DNA of 64,000 nt from Nitrospirae bacterium YQR-1 (GCA_039908095.1 JAMOBJ010000019.1:1-64000); one strand, 5' to 3'. Positions 17,902 to 27,482 are shown, counted from the first letter of the stretch. Notes: generated from the letters alone by a model not told the origin. A program made the numbers and translations.

Positions 17902-18873
17902 ATGAGCCCAAAATGTCCGTGTTGTAAACTAGAGATTGAAGACCCTTCTCAGCTGTTATGCCCAAGGTGCAGTTGGGATACTGAGTCTGACTTAAATTTA
18001 AATAAAACATTGGCTACTGTTGCCGCTGACGTTGTTGAAAAATATAATAAAAAACTTGAAATAGCAGTTAACAACTGGAACAGACTGCAGGGGATGCTCA
18101 GTGGCGGACTTAAAGAACCTAAGGGGAAACACAGAGATACGGGGGAAGTGGATGAACGCCTGAGCGTCCCTCTATACACTGATGCGGTAACCGGCATGGA
18201 ATTTGTCTTTGTCAAGGGCGGATGTTTTAGGATGGGAGATATTTTTGGTGATGGATTTCCTGATGAAAAGCCTGTACATGAGGTTTGCGTAGATGACTTC
18301 TATATAGGGAAATACCCGGTAACTCAGCAGCAGTGGGTAACGATAACCGGTGGTAATCCATCACGTTTTCAGGATAATGATACCAATCCGGTTGAACAGG
18401 TAAGCTGGGAGGATGCTCAGGATTTTATAAGGGAACTGTGTGCAAGAAGCGGTGCCCTGTATCGTTTACCTACTGAGGCGGAGTGGGAATATGCATGCAG
18501 AGGCGGTGGCGCTCATGAGAGATACTCAGGCGGTAATTTCCCTGACAATTTCGCATGGTACGATACCGTCTCCGGCAAAAAACCACACCCTGCAGGTATA
18601 AAACAACCCAACAGTCTGGGAATTTATGATATGAGCGGTAATGTCTGGGAGTGGGTGTTAGATGTCTATGCCAGGGATGCATACAGTAAACATGAGCGTA
18701 ATAATCCAATACACCACGGCCCGGGCCGCAGCCGCGTTATGCGCGGAGGCAGTTGGTATGACCAGGTTAAGAGTGTTCGATGTACTAACCGGTACTATGG
18801 TAACCCAGGGTTCAGATTTATAGATATTGGTTTCCGCCTTGTTTTCAAAAAACACAAAGCAGGAAACCAATGA
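17902..18873 (+). CDS. Zinc-ribbon plus formylglycine-generating-enzyme (FGE/SUMF1)-like protein
   Basis: 323 residues, GAGGTG upstream. Residues 1-30 contain a zinc ribbon (CPCC...CPRC). A helical linker follows, then from about residue 95 a complete FGE-sulfatase domain: FVKGGCFRMGD, DDFYIGKYPVTQQQW, NPVEQVSWEDAQDF, YRLPTEAEWEYACRGG, YDMSGNVWEW and the terminal VMRGGSW and IGFRLV. Most bacterial members of this fold are not true sulfatase activators, and I do not see the paired active-site Cys of genuine FGE, so a C-type-lectin-like or other role is open. Its stop overlaps the next ATG, so it leads the ygiB-ygiC-DUF350 operon. Confidence 0.85.
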   Translation: MSPKCPCCKLEIEDPSQLLCPRCSWDTESDLNLNKTLATVAADVVEKYNKKLEIAVNNWNRLQGMLSGGLKEPKGKHRDTGEVDERLSVPLYTDAVTGMEFVFVKGGCFRMGDIFGDGFPDEKPVHEVCVDDFYIGKYPVTQQQWVTITGGNPSRFQDNDTNPVEQVSWEDAQDFIRELCARSGALYRLPTEAEWEYACRGGGAHERYSGGNFPDNFAWYDTVSGKKPHPAGIKQPNSLGIYDMSGNVWEWVLDVYARDAYSKHERNNPIHHGPGRSRVMRGGSWYDQVKSVRCTNRYYGNPGFRFIDIGFRLVFKKHKAGNQ

Positions 18874-19253
18874 AGAGGTCCAAGCTGATTTCATTGGTGC
18901 TCTTGGCCTCAACCACACTTGTTGCCTGTAGTGAGGACAGAGGTTCCAGAACCACATCGAGAGAAGTTTACAAAACCAGGGAAGATTGCATCAGAGACTG
19001 GGACAGAGCTGATAATTGTCAGCGGAGAATGACAGGAGGCGGCTACCAAGGCCCGCACTATTTTTTTTACGGAGGGAACTCTTACTACATACCACCTGGG
19101 TCAGAGAAACCTCAACCAATGAGCAGCTCTATGGTACATCACTCTGAAACTCTCGGCAGCCGTCGTTCTCACTCTATTTCCACACATGAAACCACACATA
19201 TCGTGCGCGGTGGATTTGGTGCCTCCTCGCTGCATCACTCATCTGTGTCATGA
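18870..19253 (+). CDS. YgiB/DUF1190-like lipoprotein
   Basis: 127 residues. Signal peptide with a lipobox (TTLVACSED; Cys20 would be lipidated). The body has the YgiB-type pattern: a TREDCIRDWDRADNCQ segment, then GPHYFFYGGNSYYIPPGS and a Ser/His-rich tail ending in a GGFGASS motif. In enterobacteria YgiB and YjfM lie beside the ATP-grasp ligases YgiC and YjfC. Here the next gene is the YgiC-like ligase, overlapping by four bases, which supports the assignment. Likely outer-membrane or periplasmic; function unknown. Confidence 0.8.
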   Translation: MKRSKLISLVLLASTTLVACSEDRGSRTTSREVYKTREDCIRDWDRADNCQRRMTGGGYQGPHYFFYGGNSYYIPPGSEKPQPMSSSMVHHSETLGSRRSHSISTHETTHIVRGGFGASSLHHSSVS

Positions 19254-20386
19254 ACAGGCGTGTAGTTAAGAAACGGGATAACTGGCAGCATGAGATGGAA
19301 GAGCTGGGATTTACGTTTCACTCAACCGGGGGCATTTACTGGAATGAGGGCGTCTGTTACGTCTTTACAGAGGAAGAAATAAATGAACTTGAACGAGTGA
19401 CAATGGAATTACACGAAATGTGTATGGATGCAGTTGAGCGCATCATAGACGGAAATTTATTTTCAAGGCTGCATATACCTGAGAATTATGAAGATTACAT
19501 TATAAAATCGTTTAGGCGGAAGGAACGCTCTATATACGGGAGGTTTGATTTTTCTTTTGACCTCAGGGGCAATCCCTGTCTGCTTGAATATAATGCAGAT
19601 ACACCGACTTCTCTGTTTGAATCAAGCGTTGTGCAGTGGGTATGGGTGCAGGAGATATTTCCCCGGCATGACCAGTTTAACTCGATTCATGAAAAGCTGC
19701 TGGATGTTTTTAAGGCTGTCTCAACAGAGATGAATTTCAGAGTGCCGATGTATTTTAGTTGTGTTAGGGACTATGATGAGGACATGGTAACGGTTGAGTA
19801 CCTGCGTGATGTGGCAATACAAACCGGCCTTGACGGGCGGCACATTTTCATAGAGGATATTGGACACTCAGCGGAGACCGGCAAGTTTTATGATACAGAA
19901 GGCCAAGTTATAGAGTATATGTTTAAGCTCTATCCGTGGGAATGGCTTTTAGCCGATGAATTCGGCTCTCATGTGTTAAATGGTACGCTAAAGTTCTATG
20001 AGCCTCCGTGGAAGATGATTCTTTCCAATAAGGCGGTGCTTGCTTTGTTGTGGGAAATGTATCCAAACCATCCCAACCTCATACCCACGTACTTTGAGCC
20101 CGGTGCCTTAGGGGGCAATTACGTGAAAAAGCCGTTTTTTTCCCGTGAAGGCTCAAACGTCAGCGTGTTCAAAGGTGGCAGGGTAGTTGAAAACACAGAC
20201 GGCACGTATGGTGTGGAGGGATTTGTATATCAGGAGCTCAGGCCGCTTCGGGTATTTTCCGAAAGCCATGCAGTAGTAGGTTCGTGGGTGGTAAACGGGC
20301 TTTCGGCAGGAATTGGAATCAGAGAGGACGACTGTCCCGTCACCAAAAATACGAGCAGGTTTGTTCCTCATTATATCGCACTGTGA
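19250..20386 (+). CDS. YgiC-like ATP-grasp ligase (glutathionylspermidine synthase family)
   Basis: 378 residues, near the YgiC length. Characteristic segments are GGIYWNEGVCYVFTEEEI, YGRFDFSFDLRGNPCLLEYN (substrate and metal region), LYPWEWLLADEFG, NHPNLIPTYFEPG, and the ATP-grasp KKPFFSREGSNV block. It also has GSWVVNGLSAGIGIRED near the end. The family joins amines to acids with ATP, as in the synthetase half of glutathionylspermidine synthase. The stand-alone YgiC-type enzymes have no settled substrate. Overlaps the YgiB-like gene by four bases and is followed after 42 bases by DUF350. Confidence 0.9.
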   Translation: MNRRVVKKRDNWQHEMEELGFTFHSTGGIYWNEGVCYVFTEEEINELERVTMELHEMCMDAVERIIDGNLFSRLHIPENYEDYIIKSFRRKERSIYGRFDFSFDLRGNPCLLEYNADTPTSLFESSVVQWVWVQEIFPRHDQFNSIHEKLLDVFKAVSTEMNFRVPMYFSCVRDYDEDMVTVEYLRDVAIQTGLDGRHIFIEDIGHSAETGKFYDTEGQVIEYMFKLYPWEWLLADEFGSHVLNGTLKFYEPPWKMILSNKAVLALLWEMYPNHPNLIPTYFEPGALGGNYVKKPFFSREGSNVSVFKGGRVVENTDGTYGVEGFVYQELRPLRVFSESHAVVGSWVVNGLSAGIGIREDDCPVTKNTSRFVPHYIAL

Positions 20387-20428
20387 GGATTGATAAAATA
20401 TTATGACTAATAAAAGGAGACAGCAATT

Positions 20429-20824
20429 ATGGTTATTCCGGGACTTATGGCATTTATAAGTTATTTTGCATCTTCAATTGTTTTTTTGGTTTTATTCTGT
20501 GTAATTTATATGCGCATAACACCGTACAACGAGTTTAAACTAATAAATGAGGGTAACACAGCAGCAGCGTGGAGCTTTAGCGGGGCACTTACAGGTTTTG
20601 TTTTACCCCTGGCAAGTGCTATAAAGCACAGTGTAAGTCTGGTTGATATGTGTGTGTGGGCGGCTGTGGCTCTCATCGTCCAGATAATTTCTTTTATAGC
20701 TGTAAGGTTGATATTTCCTTCAATTGTCAAGGATATATCATCTAACCAGCTTTCAAAGGGGATATTTCTTGGTGTGATTTCTGTTGCAACCGGAGTGTTA
20801 AACGCAGCCTGTTTAACTTATTAG
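20429..20824 (+). CDS. DUF350 (YjfL-like) membrane protein
   Basis: 131 residues, AAAAGGAGACAG upstream. Four predicted transmembrane helices in two similar halves, with the conserved Asn-Glu-Gly-Asn (LINEGNTAAAWSFSGALTGF) in the loop after helix 1, as in DUF350/YjfL. YjfL is encoded with YjfC and YjfM in E. coli, so the neighbouring genes here reproduce part of that cluster. Last gene of the operon; function unknown. Confidence 0.88.
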   Translation: MVIPGLMAFISYFASSIVFLVLFCVIYMRITPYNEFKLINEGNTAAAWSFSGALTGFVLPLASAIKHSVSLVDMCVWAAVALIVQIISFIAVRLIFPSIVKDISSNQLSKGIFLGVISVATGVLNAACLTY

Positions 20825-20893
20825 AATTTGGAATAACCGATATTTTGCTTTAATACTTTCTTTTTTAACCAAAAATATTCTTAAATATAAGTA

Positions 20894-23476
20894 ATGGAAT
20901 TTCAGGAACTCACTCCTGTGATGAAACAGTATTTCGAGTTAAAAAAGACCTATGAAGATGCAATACTGTTTTTTCGTTTTGGGGACTTCTACGAAATGTT
21001 CGGGGAAGACGCCATTGTAGCGTCTAAGGTTCTCCAAATAGCCCTGACGGCCAGAAACAAGGGCAAAAAGGATTCCCTGCCGATGTGTGGAATCCCCTAT
21101 TTTGCTGCAGATGCGTATCTTAAAAAACTAATCGAGGCAGGCCATAAGGTGGCTGTGTGTGAACAGGTGGAGGATTCAGGGCAGACAAAGGGGATATTTA
21201 AACGTGAGATAGTACGCCTTGTTACCCCAGGAACTTATGAGCCTGAAAATCCGGGAGAGAATACCTATATTTGCTCTTTTTATCCGTTGGATGACCGCCA
21301 CGGCATAGCCGTATCGGATATCTCCACAGGAGAGTTCTTTGTTTATGAGACAAAAGAACAACTTGTTGATGAAATTCTCCGTTTCGGAGCAAAGGAAATC
21401 ATCTGTCCTGAGTCTCTCAGGGATGATATCCACTACAGCAGCATTTTAAAAGATTTCTTCGTCTCATACTACAGTGATTTGCCCTTTGACTATATGGAAG
21501 CGTACAAGCTGCTTCTTGAGCACTTTAAGGTCTCAACCCTTGAGGGATATGGTTGTGAGGGGATAATTTCGGCTATTTCGGCAGCCGGCGGCCTTATTTC
21601 ATATCTTCTGGATACCCAGAAGACAAATGTCCACTTCACTAAAATAAAAACCCTCAATACATCATCCTTTATGTTTATAGATGCCGTGACAATAAGAAAT
21701 CTCGAACTTACCAATAATCTTAAAGACTCCACGCAAAAGGACACGCTTCTGTCCATTCTTGACAGCACCCTTACCCCGATGGGTACAAGATTTCTCAGAG
21801 ACGCCTTACTGAGGCCCCTTATTAATACCCCTGAAATAAACAGAAGGCTCGATGCTGTCAGCACACTGGTAACGGATTTTACTCTCAGAGAAAGTCTGAG
21901 AGCCAAACTTAAATCTGTTCAGGATATTGAACGAATCACAATTAAGCTGATAAAAGGCAGCGCCAATGCCCGCGATATGCTTGCCGTCAAAAGCTCAGTT
22001 GAGGTTATGCCGGAGATAAAAGAATTACTGAGCAAACAAGGCTGCGGTTATTTTCAGCAGCTTGTCGATGATATTGCAGATTTTTCATCATTAATTGAGG
22101 TTATTGAAAACTCAATAACAGACTCACCTCCAGGGACGATAAGAGAAGGCTGGATAATCAAAGACGGCTGCTCCGGGGAGATAGATGAATTAAGGGAAAT
22201 TGCTACAAAAGGTAAGACTTTTCTTACTGAACTTGAGGCTAAAGAACGAGCGGCATCAGGAATTAATAATTTAAAAATCAGCTATAATAAAATCTTTGGC
22301 TACTACATAGAGGTGACTAAAAGTCAGCTTCATCTCGTGCCGGCTCACTTCATTCGTAAGCAGACCCTTGTAAATGCCGAGAGATATATTACAACAGATC
22401 TTAAAAGTTATGAAAATAAGATAACCGGCGCAGAGGAGAAGTTAAAAGCCCTCGAGTATAATTATTTTAAGGCGGTCTTAGAGAAGGTGGAACTCTATGC
22501 GGGAGCTCTCAGAAGTGCTGCAAATGCTATAGCCGTAATAGATTATCTGCAATCACTTGCCGAGGTGGCAAGGGTCAGAAAGTATGTAAAACCGGAGGTA
22601 CATAGCGGTGGCGATATAAACATAAAAGATGGCCGTCATCCGGTAGTTGAAAAAACCGCTACAGTTGACAAGTTTATACCTAATGACTGTGTTTTGGACA
22701 CTGAGGATAACCGGATGCTTATAATCACCGGGCCCAACATGGCCGGGAAATCAACCTATATGAGGCAAATCGCACTTATAATGTTGATGGCTCAGATGGG
22801 CTCTTATGTGCCGGCAAGTTTAGCAAAGATAGGGGTGGCGGACAGGGTTTTTACAAGAATCGGCGCATCAGATTTTCTTGCCAGAGGACAGAGTACATTT
22901 ATGGTGGAGATGATAGAGACCGCCAACATAGTAAACAACGCAACACAAAAGAGTTTAATACTTCTTGATGAGGTAGGCCGGGGAACCAGCACCTTTGACG
23001 GCATAAGCATAGCCTGGGCTGTAGCCGAACACATAATAAGCTCAATAGGAGCGCGTACTCTCTTTGCCACGCATTACAACGAGCTGACTGACATGGCAGT
23101 TACCTCACAGGGGGTGAGAAACTACAACGTGTCGGTAAAGGAGTGGGGAGACGAGATAATTTTTCTCAGAAAAATCGTTAAGGGCGCCGCAGATAAAAGC
23201 TATGGCATACAGGTGGCCCGGCTTGCCGGTTTGCCTAATGAGATTATATCCCGAGCTAAGGACATTCTGGCAGAGCTTGAAAAAAAGGAAGTGGAGGAGG
23301 TGGAAGCTCAGGTTTACTTAATTAAGAAAAAGAAAAAAACGGCGGTTCAACTGGACCTCTTCTCTTGTCAAATCCACCCTGCTGTACTATCCCTCCTTAA
23401 TCTTGATATAAAGAAACTAACCCCCGAATCCGCTCTGAGTGTAATTGCCGAGCTTAAAAAACTTGCTGAAAAGTAA
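20894..23476 (+). CDS. mutS: DNA mismatch repair protein MutS
   Basis: 860 residues, normal MutS length. The mismatch-reading motif is Phe32-Tyr33-Glu34 in GDFYEMFGEDA. The connector, lever and clamp domains are complete, and the ATPase has GPNMAGKSTYMRQ, the SLILLDEVGRGTSTFDG Walker B and the FATHYNEL switch. A C-terminal helix-turn-helix segment (IISRAKDILAELEKKE) ends the protein. No mutL adjacent. Confidence 0.98.
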   Translation: MEFQELTPVMKQYFELKKTYEDAILFFRFGDFYEMFGEDAIVASKVLQIALTARNKGKKDSLPMCGIPYFAADAYLKKLIEAGHKVAVCEQVEDSGQTKGIFKREIVRLVTPGTYEPENPGENTYICSFYPLDDRHGIAVSDISTGEFFVYETKEQLVDEILRFGAKEIICPESLRDDIHYSSILKDFFVSYYSDLPFDYMEAYKLLLEHFKVSTLEGYGCEGIISAISAAGGLISYLLDTQKTNVHFTKIKTLNTSSFMFIDAVTIRNLELTNNLKDSTQKDTLLSILDSTLTPMGTRFLRDALLRPLINTPEINRRLDAVSTLVTDFTLRESLRAKLKSVQDIERITIKLIKGSANARDMLAVKSSVEVMPEIKELLSKQGCGYFQQLVDDIADFSSLIEVIENSITDSPPGTIREGWIIKDGCSGEIDELREIATKGKTFLTELEAKERAASGINNLKISYNKIFGYYIEVTKSQLHLVPAHFIRKQTLVNAERYITTDLKSYENKITGAEEKLKALEYNYFKAVLEKVELYAGALRSAANAIAVIDYLQSLAEVARVRKYVKPEVHSGGDINIKDGRHPVVEKTATVDKFIPNDCVLDTEDNRMLIITGPNMAGKSTYMRQIALIMLMAQMGSYVPASLAKIGVADRVFTRIGASDFLARGQSTFMVEMIETANIVNNATQKSLILLDEVGRGTSTFDGISIAWAVAEHIISSIGARTLFATHYNELTDMAVTSQGVRNYNVSVKEWGDEIIFLRKIVKGAADKSYGIQVARLAGLPNEIISRAKDILAELEKKEVEEVEAQVYLIKKKKKTAVQLDLFSCQIHPAVLSLLNLDIKKLTPESALSVIAELKKLAEK

Positions 23477-23484
23477 GTTGGGCT

Positions 23485-23554
23485 GTAATCTGAAATTTTC
23501 TGCTCAAATACCATTTTTAGCGGGCTACCGGATTTTCTATATCGAATTTCAGGA
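23485..23554 (+). repeat. Dispersed repeat family 2, copy 2
   Basis: TTTTCTGCTCAAATACCATT through AGCGGGCTACCGGATTTTCT to TATCGAATTTCAGG. About 85 percent similar by eye to the copy at 16593-16661, in the same orientation, just after mutS. Confidence 0.75.
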
Positions 23555-23698
23555 ATAAACTAAAATATTTTGTATTTTTGGTATAATAAAAACCGTGGTG
23601 ATAACAGGAAATCATCAAAGAGACGTTTTTGCATATGGTTTACCAACTGTAGCCATGGTTGTTTTTTTTAATCAACTCATTTAGAGAGGACGGAAGAG

Positions 23699-24775
23699 AT
23701 GGCTGAAATAAGTGATAGTGTGAAGTTACAGGATACAGCTCACAGGAATGCCCCGGAGAGGGAACGGCAAATGGACACCTCCCAGATGGTTGGCCCTGCC
23801 GGATTAGATATCGGGACATCCAACATTGTACTTGCCCGTATGAAAAGCGGAGCCGTGCAGACAGTCAAACAGCTTAATGCCTTTTTTGCCGTGCCACGGT
23901 CTAAGTTTACCGGTAAGGTGTTTGCAAAAAATGAAATAATGTACTTTGCCAGAAACGGGCAGTTCTATATAATCGGCAATTCATCAGATACATTTGCCGC
24001 TACTTTTAATTCATGCACACGGCGCCCTATTGAGGGCGGCCTCTTAAGCCCTAAAGAAGATGAGGGAGTAAATGTCATTGCAGCAATCATGAAAACCATG
24101 CTGCCCCCACCTAAGAAACCAGGGGAGATTATCGCCTTCAGTGTTCCAGGTGAGCCCGTAGATACCCGTATATCCGTGCTTTACCACGAAACCGTCATGA
24201 AACGCACACTTGAAGGCATGGGCTATCTTCCCATCTCTGTAAACGAAGGTATGGCCGTGATAACTTCAGAAATGTCAAACGATAACTACACCGGCATCGG
24301 GATAAGCATGGGCGGAGGCATGTGTAATGTCTGTCTTGCATATATGGCGGTGCCGATTCTGTCTTTCAGTATTCAAAAAGGCGGTGATTACATTGACTCA
24401 ATGGTTGGAAGAACTCTTGGAGAGTCACAGACTAAGATAAAACTCATAAAGGAAAAAGACCTGAGCCTCACGCGTGAGCCAAGAAACAAGGTGGAGACAG
24501 CGCTTCAGATATTCTACGACGACCTGCTCTCAACCCTTGTGCAAAGCCTGGAGCAAGTGCTGGCATCATCTGATAAAGTACCAAGGTTTTCCAAACCTGT
24601 GCCTTTAGTCATAAGTGGTGGTGGCGCTTCGGCCCACGGATTAAAGGAACGTTTTGAGAGAGCTCTCAAAGGCGTCAGTCTGCCTGTTCAGATTTCTTCT
24701 GTCAGGATTGCCGAGGACCCTCTTAATTCCACTGCTAAAGGCGCTTTGTATATGGCCCTTTCAGAAGACTCCTGA
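23699..24775 (+). CDS. Actin-like (Hsp70/actin-fold) ATPase
   Basis: 358 residues, GAGGACGGAAGAG upstream. The N-terminal 35 residues are a polar extension, then an actin-fold core: phosphate-1 loop LDIGTSNIVLARM, a phosphate-2-like ISMGGGMCNVCLA (with the usual DxGGGT altered) and an adenosine motif VISGGGASAHGLKERF. It is closest in general layout to the MreB/FtsA/MamK group but I cannot assign it to one; the region NSCTRRPIEGGLLS is not a standard MreB motif. It precedes the PBP1A gene by 7 bases, suggesting filament-guided or regulated cell-wall synthesis. No mreC, mreD or ftsZ nearby. Confidence 0.75.
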   Translation: MAEISDSVKLQDTAHRNAPERERQMDTSQMVGPAGLDIGTSNIVLARMKSGAVQTVKQLNAFFAVPRSKFTGKVFAKNEIMYFARNGQFYIIGNSSDTFAATFNSCTRRPIEGGLLSPKEDEGVNVIAAIMKTMLPPPKKPGEIIAFSVPGEPVDTRISVLYHETVMKRTLEGMGYLPISVNEGMAVITSEMSNDNYTGIGISMGGGMCNVCLAYMAVPILSFSIQKGGDYIDSMVGRTLGESQTKIKLIKEKDLSLTREPRNKVETALQIFYDDLLSTLVQSLEQVLASSDKVPRFSKPVPLVISGGGASAHGLKERFERALKGVSLPVQISSVRIAEDPLNSTAKGALYMALSEDS

Positions 24776-24782
24776 GACGGCA

Positions 24783-26996
24783 ATGGCTGTTGCCGTTGTC
24801 GTCTTTTCCATAGATAAAACAAGGGGCAACCTTTTACTTAAAATACTTCAGAGCGGCGCTCTCAAGGCTCAACACATCAAAACCGTCTTTGACCTTGAAA
24901 GAGCTGTTTCAAAACACGCCCCCTCTATTATTATATTCGATTCAAAATACCACTTCTCTAAAAACTACACTATAGTCGGCACTCTAAGAAGTAAACTCCC
25001 AAAGGCCACAATCATAGTCCTTTGTGAGCCATATACGGAGCACATTTTTACTGAGATGGGAATTCGCCCTGATATGTGTATGACAGACCCGCTGGATCCG
25101 GAAATGATTTTAGCTAAAACAAAGGAAGTTTACTTTCTGAAAAATAAGTTGTACCTCAAGTTTACCACCTTTTTAAGCCTACTGTACAATCTGTTTGCCG
25201 GTGATACTAAAAACCCCTATCTGTCTTTTGTTAAAAAGGTTCTCTTAATTATTGCACTTGTGGTTTCCCTGACAATTGGTGGCACCGGGGGTTTCATGCT
25301 TTGGAGTCTTTCCGATTTGCCTAAGGTTGCACTTCTTGAGCAGTACTCCCCGCTTGAGTCCTCTCAGATATTTTCCTCAGACGGTGAGTTCCTGGCCGAG
25401 GTCTTTATTGAAAGAAGGCGCTTTGTGCCCTCTTATAAGATTCCCGAGCACGTTAAAAAGGCTTTTATCGCTGTTGAGGACGTTCGTTTCTATAAACACT
25501 TCGGTGTGGATTTTGCACGTGTTATAAAGGCATTTATAGAGAATATAAAAGCCGGCACCATTGTTCAGGGTGGAAGCACTATAACACAGCAGCTTGCCAA
25601 GATGCTCTTTCTGAAGCCCGAAAAAAGCATTTCGAGAAAAGTTAAAGAGGTCGCTATAGCGTTTCAAATTGAACGGCGTTACACAAAAGATGAAATCCTG
25701 TCATTGTATCTGAATCAGGCATATTTTGGTACCAGAACGTATGGTATAGAGGCGGCGTCTTTTACCTATTTCGGTAAAAAAACGGAAGAATTGACAATTG
25801 GCGAGGCGGCTCTCCTTGCCGCTATTCCTAAAGCCCCCTCCACGTACTCTCCTTTCAGAGATCCTGAAAAGTCCGCATCAAGACGAAACATTGTTATTAA
25901 GTTAATGTACGAAAACGGTTTCATCTCTGAAAACAAATATAAAGAGGCTTTAGCTGAAGCGATACCCAAACATGTTGAAAAGAATCGCTATAAGGCCCCT
26001 TATTTTGTGGAATATGTAAAGGGAATTCTTGAGCAAAAATACGGTGACACCCTCTATACCTCAGGGCTTAAAATCCATACGACAATTGATATGAATATGC
26101 AAAAGATTGCTGAAAAGGCAGTTGAAAATGCAATAGAGATGTTTGCAAAACGTGACGTTACAGGAGTACAGGTAGCCCTGTTGGCGGTAGAGATAAAAAG
26201 CGGTGAAATAAAAGCTATGGCGGGAGGTACGGACTTTTGGGAAACCCAGTTTAACCGTGCTACTCAGGCAATGAGACAGCCTGGATCATCATTTAAACCA
26301 TTTGTTTACCTTGCCGCTTTCAGATATGGTTATAAACCCACGGATATGGTTGATGACAGAGAGGTAACGTATTTTCAAAAACGAGGTGAGCCGTGGACAC
26401 CGCATAATTACACAAAAAAGCACTACGGCACCGTGACTTTAAAAACCGCCCTTTCACGCTCACTAAATGTTGCCACGGTTTCACTGGCAAACAGGGTGGG
26501 CATGGAACGGGTGGTGGAATCGGCTCATCTTGCAGGCATAAAAAGCACAATCCATCCGCGTCTTCCCTCGGCAATCGGGGTCTCTGAGGTCACTCTGCTG
26601 GATATTGTTTATGCCTACTGTACCTTTTCCGATGGTAGTGTACATGAGCCGGTATCGTACAAGCAGATATTAAACCGCTACGGCCTGGCAATTGAGGATG
26701 TAGTACCTTCCTCAAAACCTGTATTGGATAACTCTACGGTAGAGAAGATGCAGGAAGTGTTGGGGGCTGTTGTTACAGAGGGTACAGCCCAAGCGGCTAA
26801 GTCACTTAACAGGGCTGTCTATGGTAAGACCGGCACTACGGATGATTATGTGGATGCGTGGTTTGTCGGTTTTGACCATAAATATGCAGTAGGGGTCTGG
26901 GTAGGCAGGGATGACCACAAGAGCATCGGTGATGGAGAGGCCGGAAGCAAGGCCGCCCTGCCTGTATGGATTGATTTTATGAAACATTTTGAGTAA
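24783..26996 (+). CDS. Class A penicillin-binding protein (PBP1A type) with N-terminal degenerate receiver domain
   Basis: 737 residues from ATG 24783, 7 bases after the actin-like gene; an earlier in-frame start would overlap it by 120 bases. Residues 1-125 look like a receiver domain: beta-strand VAVVVFSID, Asp53 at the phosphoacceptor site in IIIFDSKYH, and DPLDPEMIL where a receiver has Lys-Pro, so the conserved Lys is missing. One transmembrane helix follows (about 150-175). The GT51 glycosyltransferase has EDVRFYKHFGVD, QGGSTITQQLAKMLF and ERRYTKDEILSLYLNQAYFG. The transpeptidase has SSFK, SRSLN and KTGTTDDYVDAWF. Ordinary PBP1A has only a short cytoplasmic tail, so the receiver fusion is unusual. 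Confidence 0.92.
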   Translation: MAVAVVVFSIDKTRGNLLLKILQSGALKAQHIKTVFDLERAVSKHAPSIIIFDSKYHFSKNYTIVGTLRSKLPKATIIVLCEPYTEHIFTEMGIRPDMCMTDPLDPEMILAKTKEVYFLKNKLYLKFTTFLSLLYNLFAGDTKNPYLSFVKKVLLIIALVVSLTIGGTGGFMLWSLSDLPKVALLEQYSPLESSQIFSSDGEFLAEVFIERRRFVPSYKIPEHVKKAFIAVEDVRFYKHFGVDFARVIKAFIENIKAGTIVQGGSTITQQLAKMLFLKPEKSISRKVKEVAIAFQIERRYTKDEILSLYLNQAYFGTRTYGIEAASFTYFGKKTEELTIGEAALLAAIPKAPSTYSPFRDPEKSASRRNIVIKLMYENGFISENKYKEALAEAIPKHVEKNRYKAPYFVEYVKGILEQKYGDTLYTSGLKIHTTIDMNMQKIAEKAVENAIEMFAKRDVTGVQVALLAVEIKSGEIKAMAGGTDFWETQFNRATQAMRQPGSSFKPFVYLAAFRYGYKPTDMVDDREVTYFQKRGEPWTPHNYTKKHYGTVTLKTALSRSLNVATVSLANRVGMERVVESAHLAGIKSTIHPRLPSAIGVSEVTLLDIVYAYCTFSDGSVHEPVSYKQILNRYGLAIEDVVPSSKPVLDNSTVEKMQEVLGAVVTEGTAQAAKSLNRAVYGKTGTTDDYVDAWFVGFDHKYAVGVWVGRDDHKSIGDGEAGSKAALPVWIDFMKHFE

Positions 26997-27050
26997 TTCC
27001 AATTCTAATTCGAAAGTAAACGCAGGCGGTCTCATTTAGAAATGAGATTG
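26994..27050. repeat. Dispersed repeat family 1, partial copy (second terminus type)
   Basis: TAATTCCAATTCTAATTC then GAAAGTAAACGCAGGCGG matches, in reverse orientation, the right end of the copy at 57199-57345. Its first bases are the PBP1A stop codon. An internal hairpin TCTCATTT / AAATGAGA lies at 27030-27047. Confidence 0.65.
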
Positions 27051-27103
27051 CACAAAAATTCGTCCACTTGACATTTATTTATTAATATGATTACACTTCA
27101 TTT

Positions 27104-27391
27104 ATGAAATTAACGGGGGTGATTTTACTTGCAGCATTTACTTTAACTTTGATAATTATGCCTGGTGTGGTCTCTGTTTCACACTCCACAAAGGGGCACC
27201 CTGTTATTTTAACCCTTGATGTTTGTAACTCCTCAACAGCTGGAGTGCCGGTGTCTGATGTGCCGGTTATTATTGAGCAGAATTCAGAAATCTTGTTATT
27301 TGAAATATCTGAACCAAAAAGTTTTCAACGTTTTACCTCCCATAAACCCGTTCTTTTAACCGACATAAGTCATCCTCCTGAGTCTGCATAA
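27104..27391 (+). CDS. Small exported protein preceding TonB-dependent receptor
   Basis: 95 residues. An N-terminal hydrophobic segment (KLTGVILLAAFTLTLIIMPGVV) looks like a signal peptide or anchor; the remainder is short, with one Cys (LDVCNSS) and a Pro/Ser-rich tail. No Shine-Dalgarno sequence is evident. Similar tiny exported proteins often precede metal-uptake receptors, but I recognise no family. It is 91 bases upstream of the TonB-dependent receptor and on the same strand. An alternative is that it is a chance frame in the receptor leader. Confidence 0.5.
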   Translation: MKLTGVILLAAFTLTLIIMPGVVSVSHSTKGHPVILTLDVCNSSTAGVPVSDVPVIIEQNSEILLFEISEPKSFQRFTSHKPVLLTDISHPPESA

Positions 27392-27482
27392 AAGCTGCTG
27401 TTTTTAAAATCAATAGTTAACACAAAAGTCTGTTAACTGCTTTCAGGGTTTTTTGCAAAAATTTTATCGGAGGATTGTTTTA

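Noticed and set aside
23699..24775. Actin-like gene as mamK of a magnetosome cluster
   Set aside because: No mam or mad genes nearby and motifs differ from known MamK; the actin-fold assignment is as far as sequence allows.
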